In this document: in pieces, positions 42,941-52,064 of the stretch | How positions within the stretch are numbered: position 1 is the stretch's first letter | Layout of the letters: the number at the start of each line of letters is the position of its first letter | DNA from: Fredinandcohnia onubensis | Lineage (GTDB): Bacteria; Bacillota; Bacilli; Bacillales; Bacillaceae_L | DNA: 64,000 nucleotides | Assembly (NCBI RefSeq): GCF_002734285.1 | Contig: NZ_NSEA01000013.1 | Span: forward strand, 99,601-163,600 | Direction of reading: 5' to 3' | Made by a program: the position numbers and the translations under genes | The notes under the pieces: model-generated | Seen by the model: the letters and a program-made list of their open reading frames with translations, nothing else | Database searches by the model: none | Told to the model about the DNA's origin: nothing

Positions 42941-43594
42941 TTATTTTCTGATACCATCCATCACAAAACGGACTAAGTTTTCCGCTTCTTGGTCGATATC
43001 CATTTTTTCTTGGGATGGCTTAAGCACAAAATGAGTTACGAGAAAACCACCGAATGTCGTCATTAGTATTTTTAACAGGGTATCTGTAGGAAGATCCTTT
43101 ATTTCTCCACGGCTCTTGAATAATTCGATTGCATGTGCAACGCGATTCATTACATTGGAAGAGAAATACGGAACAAATTCCTTTCTCAATGCTTCACTAT
43201 ATAATATTTCCTTGACGATGATTTGAAAAATTTCCTGATTTTCATTAATAAATTCAATTCTATTTTTGAGGATCCGCCTTAAAAAATCTTCAAAATACAG
43301 TGTATCCTCAGTTAGTACTTCTTTAAATACTTTTTCAGCCATTCCTGGTAAAGCTTCTTTTAAGAACGGAATCATAACCGAAAGCAATAAGTTATCTTTC
43401 GTACCATAATGACGGAAAATAGTTCCCTCTGCAACTCCTGCTGCTTTTGCGATTTCACTTGTAGATGTATTGGCATATCCCTTTTCTGCAAACATTTTTA
43501 TAGCTGTTTCAATTATTTTCTGTTGTTTTTCAGTTGGTTTCTTGGACAAATTAGTTTTTTCAATTATGGCATCTAATAGATTTTCTTTAGACAA
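42941..43594 (-). CDS. TetR/AcrR-family regulator
   Basis: A 217-residue regulator. The N-terminal HTH (QQKIIETAIKMFAEKGYANTSTSEIAKAAGVAEGTIFRHYGTKDNLLLSV) is classical TetR; the C-terminal helical domain binds a ligand. It is the third gene of an operon with the ABC-2 exporter genes and is likely to repress that operon through the TGAGT-N4-ACTCA sites at 45421 and 45477. Start TTG after GTGAAGGGA. Confidence 0.92.
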   Translation of the reverse strand: MSKENLLDAIIEKTNLSKKPTEKQQKIIETAIKMFAEKGYANTSTSEIAKAAGVAEGTIFRHYGTKDNLLLSVMIPFLKEALPGMAEKVFKEVLTEDTLYFEDFLRRILKNRIEFINENQEIFQIIVKEILYSEALRKEFVPYFSSNVMNRVAHAIELFKSRGEIKDLPTDTLLKILMTTFGGFLVTHFVLKPSQEKMDIDQEAENLVRFVMDGIRK

Positions 43595-43612
43595 ATTCCC
43601 TTCACTTCCTTA

Positions 43613-44674
43613 CTATAATGCGCGATACTTTTTCAGCGCGAAAACATTTAGGATAATAAAAATGGCTGCGAACATGATTAACACAAATAAATCAAAGCCG
43701 ATATCAGCTAATCCCAAACCTTGATACATGACTCCCTTTAATGCATGCGCAGCGTAATAGATAGGCATTATTTTTGCAATGACCTGCAGCCACTCTGCCA
43801 TTCCCTCAAGTGGAATAATTCCAGAGAAAAATATTTGTGGAATTATGACAATCGGTATAAATTGAATCATTTGAAATTCAGATGCTGCAAACGCCGATAA
43901 CAGAATACCTAATGATAAAGCAACTAACGCAAGCACTAAATTAATAAGAATAACATTCCATATTGAGCCTACTAGCACGACATCCAACACATTAATGGTA
44001 AAAAACACAACGATAACTGTTTGAATGATAGCAAATATTCCAAAGCCAACTAAATATGCAGTCACAATTTCTCCCCTACGGATAGGAGTTGACATTAATC
44101 TCTCTAGCGTACCTGTTGTCCTTTCTTTTAACAATCCAATTCCTGAAATCAGAAATACAAAAAAGAATACGAAATAACCGATCAAAATCGGACTTAGCAC
44201 ATCAAAAAATTCAGTATCACTATTACCGTAAACATAGTTTATTTCTAAATCGGTTGTAGGTAAATCCTTGAGTGTAGGTATTTGATTGACTAGATTTTCC
44301 TGTGCCTGTGAGGCAAATGCCTGGTTGACCTTCATCTGCAACGTCTTTGCGGATGATGGATCGCTGTTTGTTAACGTTAATACTACCTGATTATTCTCCA
44401 TCACTAGCAATCCATCAAGTTCATGGTCTAGGATCATTTGTTCAGGGTTTGTCGCTTCGTTATATTCTTCTATTTGAATATCTGCTTCTTTTATGGTTTC
44501 AACAAGTTTCTCCTCAATATTTACAACTCCTATAGTAGGATTAACGGAAGGTCCATCAAACAATACGTTCATGAGAGACAAAATGAGCAATGGGGCTACA
44601 AATAGTAAGGCTAATGTCCGCTTATCACGAAGCAACTGCTGAAAAATTCTTTTTATGAGTGCGACGATTCTCAT
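43613..44674 (-). CDS. ABC-2 type exporter permease
   Basis: A 353-residue membrane protein of the ABC2_membrane_3 (YhfP/YbhR-like) layout. One N-terminal helix is followed by an external domain of about 130 residues (PSVNPTIGVVNIEEKLVETI...), then five helices and the landmark GLLKERTTGTLERLMSTPIRRGEI. It exports drugs or lipid-like compounds together with the ATPase. It overlaps the ATPase gene by 4 bases. Confidence 0.93.
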   Translation of the reverse strand: MRIVALIKRIFQQLLRDKRTLALLFVAPLLILSLMNVLFDGPSVNPTIGVVNIEEKLVETIKEADIQIEEYNEATNPEQMILDHELDGLLVMENNQVVLTLTNSDPSSAKTLQMKVNQAFASQAQENLVNQIPTLKDLPTTDLEINYVYGNSDTEFFDVLSPILIGYFVFFFVFLISGIGLLKERTTGTLERLMSTPIRRGEIVTAYLVGFGIFAIIQTVIVVFFTINVLDVVLVGSIWNVILINLVLALVALSLGILLSAFAASEFQMIQFIPIVIIPQIFFSGIIPLEGMAEWLQVIAKIMPIYYAAHALKGVMYQGLGLADIGFDLFVLIMFAAIFIILNVFALKKYRAL

Positions 44675-45396
44675 TGCCTCACCCTCCCTGCTTGTAAAAA
44701 TACTTCATCAAAATTGCTGGCACCATATGCTTTTTTCAGATCACTTGGCGTACCTCTCGTTATTATTCGACCATCTCGGACCATTGCAATATAATCGCAG
44801 CGTTCCGCCTCTTCCATGACATGAGTTGTGACGATAATCGTCTTACCTTCTTCCTTTTTTAAGCGGATTAGTTCATTCCAAATAGAGAGTCTCAACTCAG
44901 GGTCAATGCCAACAGTTGGTTCATCAAGAATCAATATTTTCGGGTTTTGTATCAACGCAATGGAAAGAGACAAACGTCGTTTCATCCCACCGGAGTACGT
45001 AGATACTTTTTTATTTAAGTCATCCGTCAGATTGACTAGGTTTGAGGTATATGCAATTCGTTCTTTCGTTTGGGCACGATTTAACTTATAAAGTGAAGCA
45101 AAAAAAGCAAGATTTTCCTTACCTGTTAGCTCTGTATACAATGCATCGGATTGAGCCATATAGCCAATATCCTGCAAAAGCTCAAGATTAGGCATTTTCT
45201 CTCCTAACACTTGGATAGAGCCTTGATCTGGCGAGTCCATTCCTACAATCATTTTGACTAATGTGGTTTTACCCGCACCTGAGGGTCCAATAAAACCGTA
45301 AATCGTTCCTTTCTCAATAGATAGGTCAATTTCATTTAGCACCACGTTTTTCCCAAAGCTTTTACTTACTTTATTAATTATTACCGTATCGGCCAT
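44671..45396 (-). CDS. ABC exporter ATP-binding protein
   Basis: A 241-residue ATPase. It has Walker A GPSGAGKTT, signature YSGGMKRRLSLSIAL, Walker B ILILDEPTVGIDP and the switch His in VTTHVMEEAERC. It is the DrrA/CcmA-like type that pairs with ABC-2 permeases. ATG at 45396 is set by GAGGAGG; longer frames would cross the promoter. First gene of the operon. Confidence 0.94.
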   Translation of the reverse strand: MADTVIINKVSKSFGKNVVLNEIDLSIEKGTIYGFIGPSGAGKTTLVKMIVGMDSPDQGSIQVLGEKMPNLELLQDIGYMAQSDALYTELTGKENLAFFASLYKLNRAQTKERIAYTSNLVNLTDDLNKKVSTYSGGMKRRLSLSIALIQNPKILILDEPTVGIDPELRLSIWNELIRLKKEEGKTIIVTTHVMEEAERCDYIAMVRDGRIITRGTPSDLKKAYGASNFDEVFLQAGRVRQ

Positions 45397-45420
45397 CAAA
45401 CTGCCTCCTCTACAAAAAAA

Positions 45421-45490
45421 TGAGTGATTACTCACATTTATTATCGTTCTTTTTTTGGATGACGTCAATAAAAAAATGAGTATTCACTCA
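45421..45490 (-). promoter_or_regulatory. TetR-type double operator flanking the efflux operon promoter
   Basis: TGAGTGATTACTCA (45421-45434) and TGAGTATTCACTCA (45477-45490) share the pattern TGAGT-N4-ACTCA, 56 bases apart. On the minus strand a promoter sits exactly between them: TTGACG (45463-45468), 17 bases, GATAAT (45440-45445). Binding to both sites would bracket RNA polymerase. Confidence 0.8.
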
Positions 45491-45570
45491 CTAAAAATTT
45501 TTATTATAGGGATATCCGAACAAGCACATCTTCCTTACCTTTCATACGATGAACTAAGGAGGTGACAACC

Positions 45571-45834
45571 ATGGACTTGCTTGAATTTTTAAATGAAAAT
45601 TACTATATGTTGGTACCTGCTCTTTGGGTGATTGGGTATTTCCTAAAAACAACGCCTAATATTCCGAATTGGTCTATTACATGGATTCTATTAGGGGTTT
45701 CTCTAGCAGGTGGCACATTTTTCTACGGATTTACTGCAGAGGCTGTATATAACGGAGTAATTGCAGCTGGGGTTGCAGTTTTCGGTCATCAACTATACAA
45801 ACAAACTGCTGGGGCAAGAGCTACAAAAAAATAA
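45571..45834 (+). CDS. Phage-holin-family small membrane protein
   Basis: An 87-residue protein with the order of an N-terminal amphipathic start (MDLLEFLNENYY), helix 1 (LVPALWVIGYFLKTT), a short loop NIPNWSIT, helix 2 (WILLGVSLAGGTFFYGF) and helix 3, then a basic tail (YKQTAGARATKK). This matches the class of phage holins of the Phage_holin_5 type. No endolysin or phage gene is near, so it may be a domesticated holin. ATG after AAGGAGG. Confidence 0.8.
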   Translation: MDLLEFLNENYYMLVPALWVIGYFLKTTPNIPNWSITWILLGVSLAGGTFFYGFTAEAVYNGVIAAGVAVFGHQLYKQTAGARATKK

Positions 45835-45872
45835 ATCCACTTTATGCACTAATCTAATTTCCACTTATAAAC

Positions 45873-45908
45873 AAACGAAACGCTTGGATTTTTTCCAAGC
45901 GTTTGTTC
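45873..45908. terminator. Bidirectional terminator between convergent genes
   Basis: CGCTTGG / CCAAGCG stem, extended by AAA/TTT, with a T-rich loop. Confidence 0.85.
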
Positions 45909-45915
45909 GGTTATT

Positions 45916-46332
45916 TCATTGATTTCTGTACCAGACGAACCAACCATTATCTTTACTTTTTGATACAAAGATTTGGCCATCCGCTGCAATGCCACTTTTT
46001 CCTTCCCATCTTGGAAAATGCAATGTAACTAACCACGACTTGTCTGCAACTTCTTGTCCACAATATTTGGTAGACATTTGGTATTCTTTCGCAACTTTTT
46101 CATCTAAAGGTTGCGCTGTTACGACTTCCCAATCAGAAAAATGATTTCCATAATCACTTTCACCAAATGTACGAGGAATGATTGTTTCTAATGCCTGTAT
46201 GAGTTCATCTTTATTAGTTATTGATGTATCCTCTAACAGACTTACACTTGGGCATTCCACTCTTGCTTGTGCACCGACTTGGAATGGGAACAAGACGACA
46301 AGGGTAAGCAGGGATATTACTATTTTTTTCAT
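45916..46332 (-). CDS. Secreted protein, unknown function
   Basis: A 138-residue protein. Residues 1-23 are a Sec signal peptide (MKKIVISLLTLVVLFPFQVGAQA). The mature part has two cysteines (in VECPSV and STKYCGQE) that could form a disulfide, and a Trp-rich C-terminal strand region (KSWLVTLHFPRWEG, NGWFVWYRNQ). ATG after GAGGTGA. Single gene, with a terminator shared with the holin-like gene. Family not recognised. Confidence 0.7.
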   Translation of the reverse strand: MKKIVISLLTLVVLFPFQVGAQARVECPSVSLLEDTSITNKDELIQALETIIPRTFGESDYGNHFSDWEVVTAQPLDEKVAKEYQMSTKYCGQEVADKSWLVTLHFPRWEGKSGIAADGQIFVSKSKDNGWFVWYRNQ

Positions 46333-46388
46333 AATTATTCACCTCAAGTAGTAATATCCCAATTTTTAACATAAGTTATGCATGCCGG

Positions 46389-46847
46389 TCATGAAATTTT
46401 ATTCATTAGGTCTGCTAAATCTACCAATAAGAGCTTCTTACTTTCTTCAACTTTAACAAGTTCTGTGTACTTTTTAACTTGAATAATGGTTTCTTCAGCT
46501 TGGCTTATTTCATCTAGAACGATATAAGACCTCGCCAACGCTTCGTATGCGTAAGCAATATAAAATGGAGCTAGCTCTGCCTTCTTACTGATTTCTACGC
46601 ATCGCTTTGCAAAGTATAAGGCCTGAGCTCCATTTTCCAATACAGCATAAACCCGTGAAAGTTGCCAATATCCAATTGATAGATTTTGTTCGGTATGATC
46701 TGTTACTTGCGTCCAATGCCAAAACGAAGCATGACATAGATGCATCATTTCCTCTGTTTCAAATTCCGTACGATTTGTATTTTCTAGTAAATCCCACACT
46801 TTGTTAAAGCATTCTGTTGCTAACTGTTTATGAGATAGATTCCCCAT
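46389..46847 (-). CDS. TPR-like helical protein, unknown function
   Basis: A soluble 152-residue all-helical protein. Segments such as SIGYWQLSRVYAVLENGAQALYFAKRCVEISKKA and FYIAYAYEALARSYIVLDEISQAEETIIQVKKY have the spacing of tetratricopeptide repeats, so it probably binds another protein. ATG at 46847 is set by GAGGAG; a longer frame would overlap the flavin monooxygenase gene. It starts 19 bases after that gene and may be cotranscribed. Confidence 0.75.
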   Translation of the reverse strand: MGNLSHKQLATECFNKVWDLLENTNRTEFETEEMMHLCHASFWHWTQVTDHTEQNLSIGYWQLSRVYAVLENGAQALYFAKRCVEISKKAELAPFYIAYAYEALARSYIVLDEISQAEETIIQVKKYTELVKVEESKKLLLVDLADLMNKIS

Positions 46848-46866
46848 TACTTTCTCCTCTATTTTC

Positions 46867-47925
46867 TTATTTCGCTTCGTTCTCTGCTTCCCATTTCGCC
46901 ACTTCTTCCCTGACACGTGGTGCTACTTCTTTCCCAAGTAGTTCAATGGAGCGCATGACATCCTCATGCGGCATTGTTCCAACAGGGCAATGAAGCATAA
47001 AACGAGTAACCCCAACGTTTTTACGTAAATGTATGATTTTATTGGCCACATATTCAGGGTCACCTACATATAACGCACCTTCAAAGCTTCGGGCATGTTC
47101 AAAGGTATCCCGGGTATATGGACCCCATCCACGCTCTTTTCCTAATTTACTCATCGACTGCGCTGTTGATGGGAAGAATTTTTCCGCAGCTTCTTCCATG
47201 CTTTCACCAACAAATCCGTGTGAATGGGAGGCAATCGCTAATTTTGAAAAATCATGTCCTGCATGCGCAACAGCTCTCTTGTATAGCTCAGCAAGTGGCG
47301 CAAATTGAACGGGTCTTCCTCCGATTATTGCAAGAACGAGTGGTAATCCTAATAGACCCGCACGTACCACTGATTCTTGGTTTCCTCCACTTCCAATCCA
47401 GATTGGTAATGGATCTTGAACAGGTCTTGGATAGATGCCTCTATTGTTAATGGCTGGTCGGTGCTTCCCTTGCCAGGTCACTTTCTCCGACCTTTGAATG
47501 TGTAGCAGCAGATCTAATTTTTCTTCAAAAAGCTCATCATAGTCCTTTAAATCATAGCCGAATAGAGGGAATGATTCGATGAAAGATCCTCTTCCTGCCA
47601 TAACTTCAGCTCGTCCATTCGAAATGGCATCAAGGGTTGAAAAATCCTGGAAAACACGAACAGGATCGGCCGACGAAAGTACGGTAACCGCGCTAGTTAG
47701 GCGAATTTTCTTTGTTTGCGATGCAGCCGCTGCTAGTATAATAGCAGGTGCTGAAGCAGCATAATCCTCACGGTGATGCTCCCCAACACCGAATACATCT
47801 AGACCTACTTGGTCGGCTAAAACAATTTCCTCTACCACTTCACGAATTCGCTCTGCATGGCTAATGACCTCACCTGTCCGAGGATCCGGCGTTGTCTCAA
47901 CAAAAGTACTGATTCCTATTTCCAA
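46867..47925 (-). CDS. LLM-class flavin-dependent oxidoreductase
   Basis: A 352-residue luciferase-like monooxygenase. The N-terminal strand (EIGISTFVETTPDPRTGE), the VGVGEHH segment written here as FGVGEHHREDYAASAPAIILAAAASQTKKIRL, and GNQESVVRAGLLGLPLVLAIIGG fit the bacterial luciferase TIM barrel that uses reduced FMN. The substrate is unknown. Start is TTG, a few bases after GGGGG. Confidence 0.92.
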   Translation of the reverse strand: MEIGISTFVETTPDPRTGEVISHAERIREVVEEIVLADQVGLDVFGVGEHHREDYAASAPAIILAAAASQTKKIRLTSAVTVLSSADPVRVFQDFSTLDAISNGRAEVMAGRGSFIESFPLFGYDLKDYDELFEEKLDLLLHIQRSEKVTWQGKHRPAINNRGIYPRPVQDPLPIWIGSGGNQESVVRAGLLGLPLVLAIIGGRPVQFAPLAELYKRAVAHAGHDFSKLAIASHSHGFVGESMEEAAEKFFPSTAQSMSKLGKERGWGPYTRDTFEHARSFEGALYVGDPEYVANKIIHLRKNVGVTRFMLHCPVGTMPHEDVMRSIELLGKEVAPRVREEVAKWEAENEAK

Positions 47926-48246
47926 TGTCTGTACCCCCTATTATTGTTTGATTTATCTTTTTGCTAATCTACTTCTATTATTTAACAATGTTGGTTTTGA
48001 AGCAAATTTTTTAGACTTTGGGTTGGGGACAAATGGAAATCATACCTTGAACTGCTTATAGCCGATTGAGAGATGTACGTACACATTGTAATCGTACTTA
48101 AGAGCACTAAAAAAATATGGAACGAATGACATCGTTACAAAGTCTAATAAGTAGACAATCGTTTAGAATCCGGACTAAGCAATTATGTCTTATCACATAA
48201 AATCATAGTAAAATGAACTCAAATAGAGGGGGGGAGTCCTGTATAA
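47926..48246. other. Divergent intergenic region before the sigma factor operon
   Basis: AT-rich, no open frame. It must contain the sigma operon promoter; a palindromic GATGTACGTACA-like block lies at about 48073. I see no clear ECF-type promoter or terminator. Confidence 0.4.
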
Positions 48247-48792
48247 ATGTCTATTTTTAAATCATTTTATAAGAAGTCAAATTCAGCTGAATACTCTTTT
48301 GAAACACTCATCAAAAAAGAGCAAGAAAAACTATATAAGGTCGCCTATTCTTATGTAAAAAATGAGCCAGACGCTTTGGACATAGTACAAGATGCAATCA
48401 TAAAGGGCTTCAAATCCTTTGATAGATTAAAAGAGATTGAATATTTTTCAACATGGATTACTCGTATTCTAATAAATACCGCCATTGATCATATCCGCAA
48501 ATCCAAAAACGTTATTACACTTGAAACCGACTGGTTTGATCCCGGGCGCAGTGAAGAAAATAATTCAATTATGACTATGGATATTGAGCTGGTCTTTGAA
48601 AAGCTAAAGCCGCAGCAAAAAACATTACTTCTATTACGTTTTTATTATGGCTATTCCATCAAAGAAATCTCTGAAATCCTCTGTAAACCCGAGGGTACTA
48701 TTAAGTCCCAATTACATCGGACTCTTCAGTTTGTAAAGGAAAAACTTGAAAATGGAGGAGATACATATGGAAAAGCTTCATCAAGAAATTAA
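48247..48792 (+). CDS. ECF-type RNA polymerase sigma factor
   Basis: A 181-residue sigma-70 family protein. Region 2 is EKLYKVAYSYVKNEPDALDIVQDAIIKGFKSFDRLKEIEYFSTWITRILINTAIDHIRK. Region 4 is LKPQQKTLLLLRFYYGYSIKEISEILCKPEGTIKSQLHRTLQFVKEKL. Regions 1 and 3 are missing, as in the ECF group. It directs RNA polymerase to a stress or envelope regulon. The next gene overlaps it by 26 bases and encodes a membrane anti-sigma factor. Confidence 0.93.
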   Translation: MSIFKSFYKKSNSAEYSFETLIKKEQEKLYKVAYSYVKNEPDALDIVQDAIIKGFKSFDRLKEIEYFSTWITRILINTAIDHIRKSKNVITLETDWFDPGRSEENNSIMTMDIELVFEKLKPQQKTLLLLRFYYGYSIKEISEILCKPEGTIKSQLHRTLQFVKEKLENGGDTYGKASSRN

Positions 48793-50125
48793 AAGTATGG
48801 TAGATCATGTTTCCGTACCTACTGAAAAACTTAATGAAACTGTCCAAACAGCCCTATTATCTGGGAAGAAGCAACAGATAGGCTCTCTATTTCAGATGCC
48901 AAACGTTATGGCTAGTATTGCTTCCCTATTCATTTTAGCAATTGGGGGAATATTGTTTACTTCTTATTACCTTGGATCAACTGAAAATGATACACATTTT
49001 AGCGGTAAAGAACTAGCCGAAAGTATCACATATACTGATAGTATTTTTTATCAGGTTGGTGATGCTGGTCTTAAAAGAATGGCGATGGAAGGAAATACGA
49101 TGAACCTTTCACTAGAGTCAGAGGATCAAGGATTAAAAGTAATTCTTGAAGAAGGGTATCTTGACAGCCAGAGAATGGCTATTTCCTATCGTCTAGATTT
49201 AACGGGTTCAATGGAATCCGTTAAAGAAACTTCCATTTCATTAGACCTTTATGTTAACGGAAAATACAAAGGTTCCCACGGTATTGGTGGATTGCATACA
49301 AACCAACTTTTCGATACTGGTGATATTTTTCAATTTGAAACATCAGAAGGGTTTCCAGAACATCCAGAGATTGAAATACGAATTACATCCATCAATAATA
49401 TCGAGGGAAAATGGTCTTTCATATTTGATTTACAAAAGGAAGAAGAATTTATCAAAAAATCTAGTGTAGCCGAAAAGGGAGACAAGAAAGGCAACCACTT
49501 TACTGTCAATCAAGCTCACCTTACCCCTTCTCATTTACAACTAAACACAAGAACAACCCTAATGTTAGATAATTCATATACTGATTTGAGTCATTTTGAA
49601 TTGTCAGTTACGGCTATCGGACCAGATGGAGTCGTATATCTAGAAGATTACACTGGAAGAAGTAGTAATGATTCATATCTACTTAAAGGTCCAGAGATAA
49701 CAGTAAATGAAAAGGTGGATATTCCAAGAAAAATGAATGCCTATTTGTATAATATCGTTCCATATATTGCAACTCATAAGGGTGAAAAGGTGGATGACAA
49801 CGGATATACATGGGATGAAATTACTGCACCATTTAATAAAGGTGTAATGATAGAAACCAATTCTAAGATTAAGGTTGTTGGGATTAAAGATAATCCTGGG
49901 GAGACAATTGTTTACTATGAAATGAAATCAGAATTACCGATTTTCCCAAAAATAATAGATCGACGTAATGAAATAGAATACCAAGCAATTTCTTATAAAA
50001 AACAAGATAAACTCCTGGAAGTAACATATCCGAAAGTAAAGGATTCGAAATCCTCACAGTTTTTTATGTATGATGCAACTTACGAAGTTTTTTCGGATTT
50101 AGAAGTTGAGCTGGACTTAAAATAG
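48767..50125 (+). CDS. DUF4179 membrane anti-sigma factor
   Basis: A 452-residue protein with a short cytoplasmic N-terminus (residues 1-48) that would hold the sigma factor, one membrane helix (MASIASLFILAIGGILFTSYYLG) and a large extracellular region. The first part of that region matches DUF4179 and the second a DUF5643-like beta domain. ATG at 48767 is set by GGAGGAG. The extracellular part would sense the signal and release the sigma factor; this is inference from the family arrangement. Confidence 0.85.
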   Translation: MEKLHQEIKSMVDHVSVPTEKLNETVQTALLSGKKQQIGSLFQMPNVMASIASLFILAIGGILFTSYYLGSTENDTHFSGKELAESITYTDSIFYQVGDAGLKRMAMEGNTMNLSLESEDQGLKVILEEGYLDSQRMAISYRLDLTGSMESVKETSISLDLYVNGKYKGSHGIGGLHTNQLFDTGDIFQFETSEGFPEHPEIEIRITSINNIEGKWSFIFDLQKEEEFIKKSSVAEKGDKKGNHFTVNQAHLTPSHLQLNTRTTLMLDNSYTDLSHFELSVTAIGPDGVVYLEDYTGRSSNDSYLLKGPEITVNEKVDIPRKMNAYLYNIVPYIATHKGEKVDDNGYTWDEITAPFNKGVMIETNSKIKVVGIKDNPGETIVYYEMKSELPIFPKIIDRRNEIEYQAISYKKQDKLLEVTYPKVKDSKSSQFFMYDATYEVFSDLEVELDLK

Positions 50126-50130
50126 TAGTA

Positions 50131-50164
50131 TAAGGGCCTCCCTCCCCCGGATGCCCTTAAATTT
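50131..50164 (+). terminator. Intrinsic terminator
   Basis: TAAGGGC / GCCCTTA stem with a pyrimidine-rich loop, followed by AATTTAT. Confidence 0.65.
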
Positions 50165-50321
50165 ATAAGAAAATACTGATGTTCTCACTCATACTTATCA
50201 TAGAACCTAAAAAAATGGAATATTATTGGATAATTGTAAAACTTTTTACTGTTTATTTCGTATACTATATATATAGGATTTTTTACATACTTCATATACC
50301 ATTCTATTAGGAGTGATGAAC

Positions 50322-50684
50322 ATGCAATTAGTTCCTGAAAAAATTCGTGAACCACTCTCACATTTTAATTTCGGAATTTTCGAAACAGAATCTCTAAGTA
50401 CGTTTTTCTTAGCCTTCCGTCTTAAAAGTTATTTCCTGCTTCTAGTCTCTCCTTTTGGATTAGGAGCGTCAGCTTACTTAGCCAAAGTTTCAATAGGAGT
50501 CGGATCTATTGGTATTTCCCTCGGTTTGATTTTCCTAAGTCTATTACTTTTACTCCCTTGGACACTAGTACCTATCACATTCCTTTTTACAACTTTTCAA
50601 CCAGCCACATGGCAACGTAAGCTATCGTGGGCATACACTGGCCTGTTAGTAGCCTCTTATATTTATTGGCTCGTTATCTTTTAA
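50322..50684 (+). CDS. Small integral membrane protein, unknown function
   Basis: A 120-residue protein. A polar N-terminal segment (PEKIREPLSHFNFGIFE) is followed by three or four helices (SYFLLLVSPFGLGASAYLA, SIGISLGLIFLSLLLLLPWTLVPITFLF, WAYTGLLVASYIYWLVIF). ATG at 50322 is chosen over the GTG at 50313 for RBS spacing. Not recognised. Confidence 0.65.
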   Translation: MQLVPEKIREPLSHFNFGIFETESLSTFFLAFRLKSYFLLLVSPFGLGASAYLAKVSIGVGSIGISLGLIFLSLLLLLPWTLVPITFLFTTFQPATWQRKLSWAYTGLLVASYIYWLVIF

Positions 50685-50700
50685 AATAGCATTGTGCTTC

Positions 50701-50720
50701 TGGGACAAGGAACTTGTCCA
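50701..50720. repeat. Dispersed GGGACA-type repeat, short copy
   Basis: GGGACAAGGAACTTGTCC is a near-perfect palindrome of the same family as 27480-27541. Confidence 0.45.
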
Positions 50721-50726
50721 CGCCGC

Positions 50727-50762
50727 AAAAAAGTGCTTACCGATTCGGTAAGCACTTTTTTA
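50727..50762. terminator. Bidirectional terminator
   Basis: AAAAAGTGCTTACC and GGTAAGCACTTTTT form a long perfect stem around CGATTC. It lies between a plus-strand gene and the convergent ilvE. Confidence 0.92.
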
Positions 50763-50766
50763 TTCC

Positions 50767-51840
50767 TTATAATTTTACAGTCCAGCCAAACGGATCTTCT
50801 ACTGTACCGTTTTGGATTCCAGTAATAGTTTCGTATAGTTTTTTTGATAACTCTCCTGTTTCACCATTGTTTATAATAGATTTTTCATTATTGTAGAAAA
50901 GCTCTCCAACTGGTGAAATAACAGCAGCTGTGCCTGTTCCAAATACTTCTTCAAGCATGCCATCGTTATAAGCTTGTTGAACCTCTTGAATAGAAATTTT
51001 TCGTTCAGTTACAGGAACATTCCAGTATTTTAAGAGTTCAATAATAGATTTACGAGTGATCCCATCTAAAATACTACCGTTTAATGCTGGTGTGACAACT
51101 TCTCCATTGATTTTAAAGAAGATGTTCATACTGCCAACTTCTTCGATGTATTGTTTCTCTCTACCATCAAGCCATAATACTTGCGAATAACCATTTTCAC
51201 TTGCAATTTCTGATGCTAATAAACTTGCAGCATAGTTTCCTGCTGTTTTTGCATCACCTGTACCACCTGCAACTGCACGAACATATTTATTTTCTACAGC
51301 AATTTTGACAGGATTGATACCTTCTTTATAATAAGAACCCACTGGGGATAATATAATCATTAATTTATAGTTTTTAGCCGGATTAACGCCAAGATGTGCT
51401 TCCGTAGCAATCATAAATGGTCTGATGTATAACGAAGTACCCGGAAGATTTGGCACCCAGTCTCTATCGATTTCAATTAGCTTCTTCAAAGCATGAATGG
51501 CAAATTCTTCGTCGAACTGCGGCATGACCAAACGCTGGTTAGACTTATTGAATCTTTTCATGTTTTGATCCGGTCTGAACAATAAAATTTCCTCGTCCTT
51601 TGTACGATAGGCTTTTAATCCTTCAAATACAGATTGACCATAATGAAAAATAGTGGCTGCAGGATCTAAAGGAATCGATTGATAAGGTACAATTCGAGCA
51701 TCATGCCAACCTTTTCCTTCCGTATAATCCCACATAAACATATGGTCAGTGAAGCTTGTTCCAAACACCAACTGGTCGAATGGAGGAATTTCCTTCTTCT
51801 TAGTTGTTAGGGTGATATCAATTGTAAAATCTGTCGTCAT
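50767..51840 (-). CDS. ilvE: Branched-chain amino acid aminotransferase
   Basis: A 357-residue fold-type IV PLP enzyme, the length of Bacillus BCAT proteins. It contains the substrate-binding [31 protein letters not shown], the PLP lysine in [15 protein letters not shown] and the phosphate site [15 protein letters not shown]. It interconverts Leu, Ile and Val with their 2-oxo acids, using 2-oxoglutarate. ATG at 51840 is set by a GGGA-type RBS. A CodY-like box upstream suggests control by branched-chain amino acids and GTP. No T-box leader is seen. Confidence 0.95.
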   Translation of the reverse strand: MTTDFTIDITLTTKKKEIPPFDQLVFGTSFTDHMFMWDYTEGKGWHDARIVPYQSIPLDPAATIFHYGQSVFEGLKAYRTKDEEILLFRPDQNMKRFNKSNQRLVMPQFDEEFAIHALKKLIEIDRDWVPNLPGTSLYIRPFMIATEAHLGVNPAKNYKLMIILSPVGSYYKEGINPVKIAVENKYVRAVAGGTGDAKTAGNYAASLLASEIASENGYSQVLWLDGREKQYIEEVGSMNIFFKINGEVVTPALNGSILDGITRKSIIELLKYWNVPVTERKISIQEVQQAYNDGMLEEVFGTGTAAVISPVGELFYNNEKSIINNGETGELSKKLYETITGIQNGTVEDPFGWTVKL

Positions 51841-51899
51841 GTTAATCCCAGCTTTCATTTAATTTAAATCTTTTAAGTTTTTATTAATCGAAATCTTAT

Positions 51900-51914
51900 A
51901 TTATTCTGATAATA
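51900..51914 (-). promoter_or_regulatory. CodY-like box upstream of ilvE
   Basis: TATTATCAGAATAAT on the minus strand matches AATTTTCWGAAAATT at 12 of 15 positions and is itself palindromic. It lies 60 bases before the ilvE start. Confidence 0.55.
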
Positions 51915-52018
51915 ATATCAACTATTTTATCACAATATTGCTAAAAAAAGTGTATTAAAGTATAGCAATCTTTTATATTTTTGTTTCCATTTAAAGTTAA
52001 TTACAAAAATCCACAAAA

Positions 52019-52056
52019 AATAAGCCCCCGAAGAAGCAATACGTACTTCCCGTGGG
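52019..52056 (-). terminator. Intrinsic terminator
   Basis: On the minus strand AGCCCACGGGAAG pairs with CTTCTTCGGGGGCT imperfectly, and TTATTTTTT follows. Confidence 0.75.
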
Positions 52057-52064
52057 CTAGACTT

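Noticed and set aside
51841-52018. T-box leader for ilvE
   Set aside because: No T-box core sequence and no leader terminator are seen in the 180 bases upstream; only a CodY-like box.
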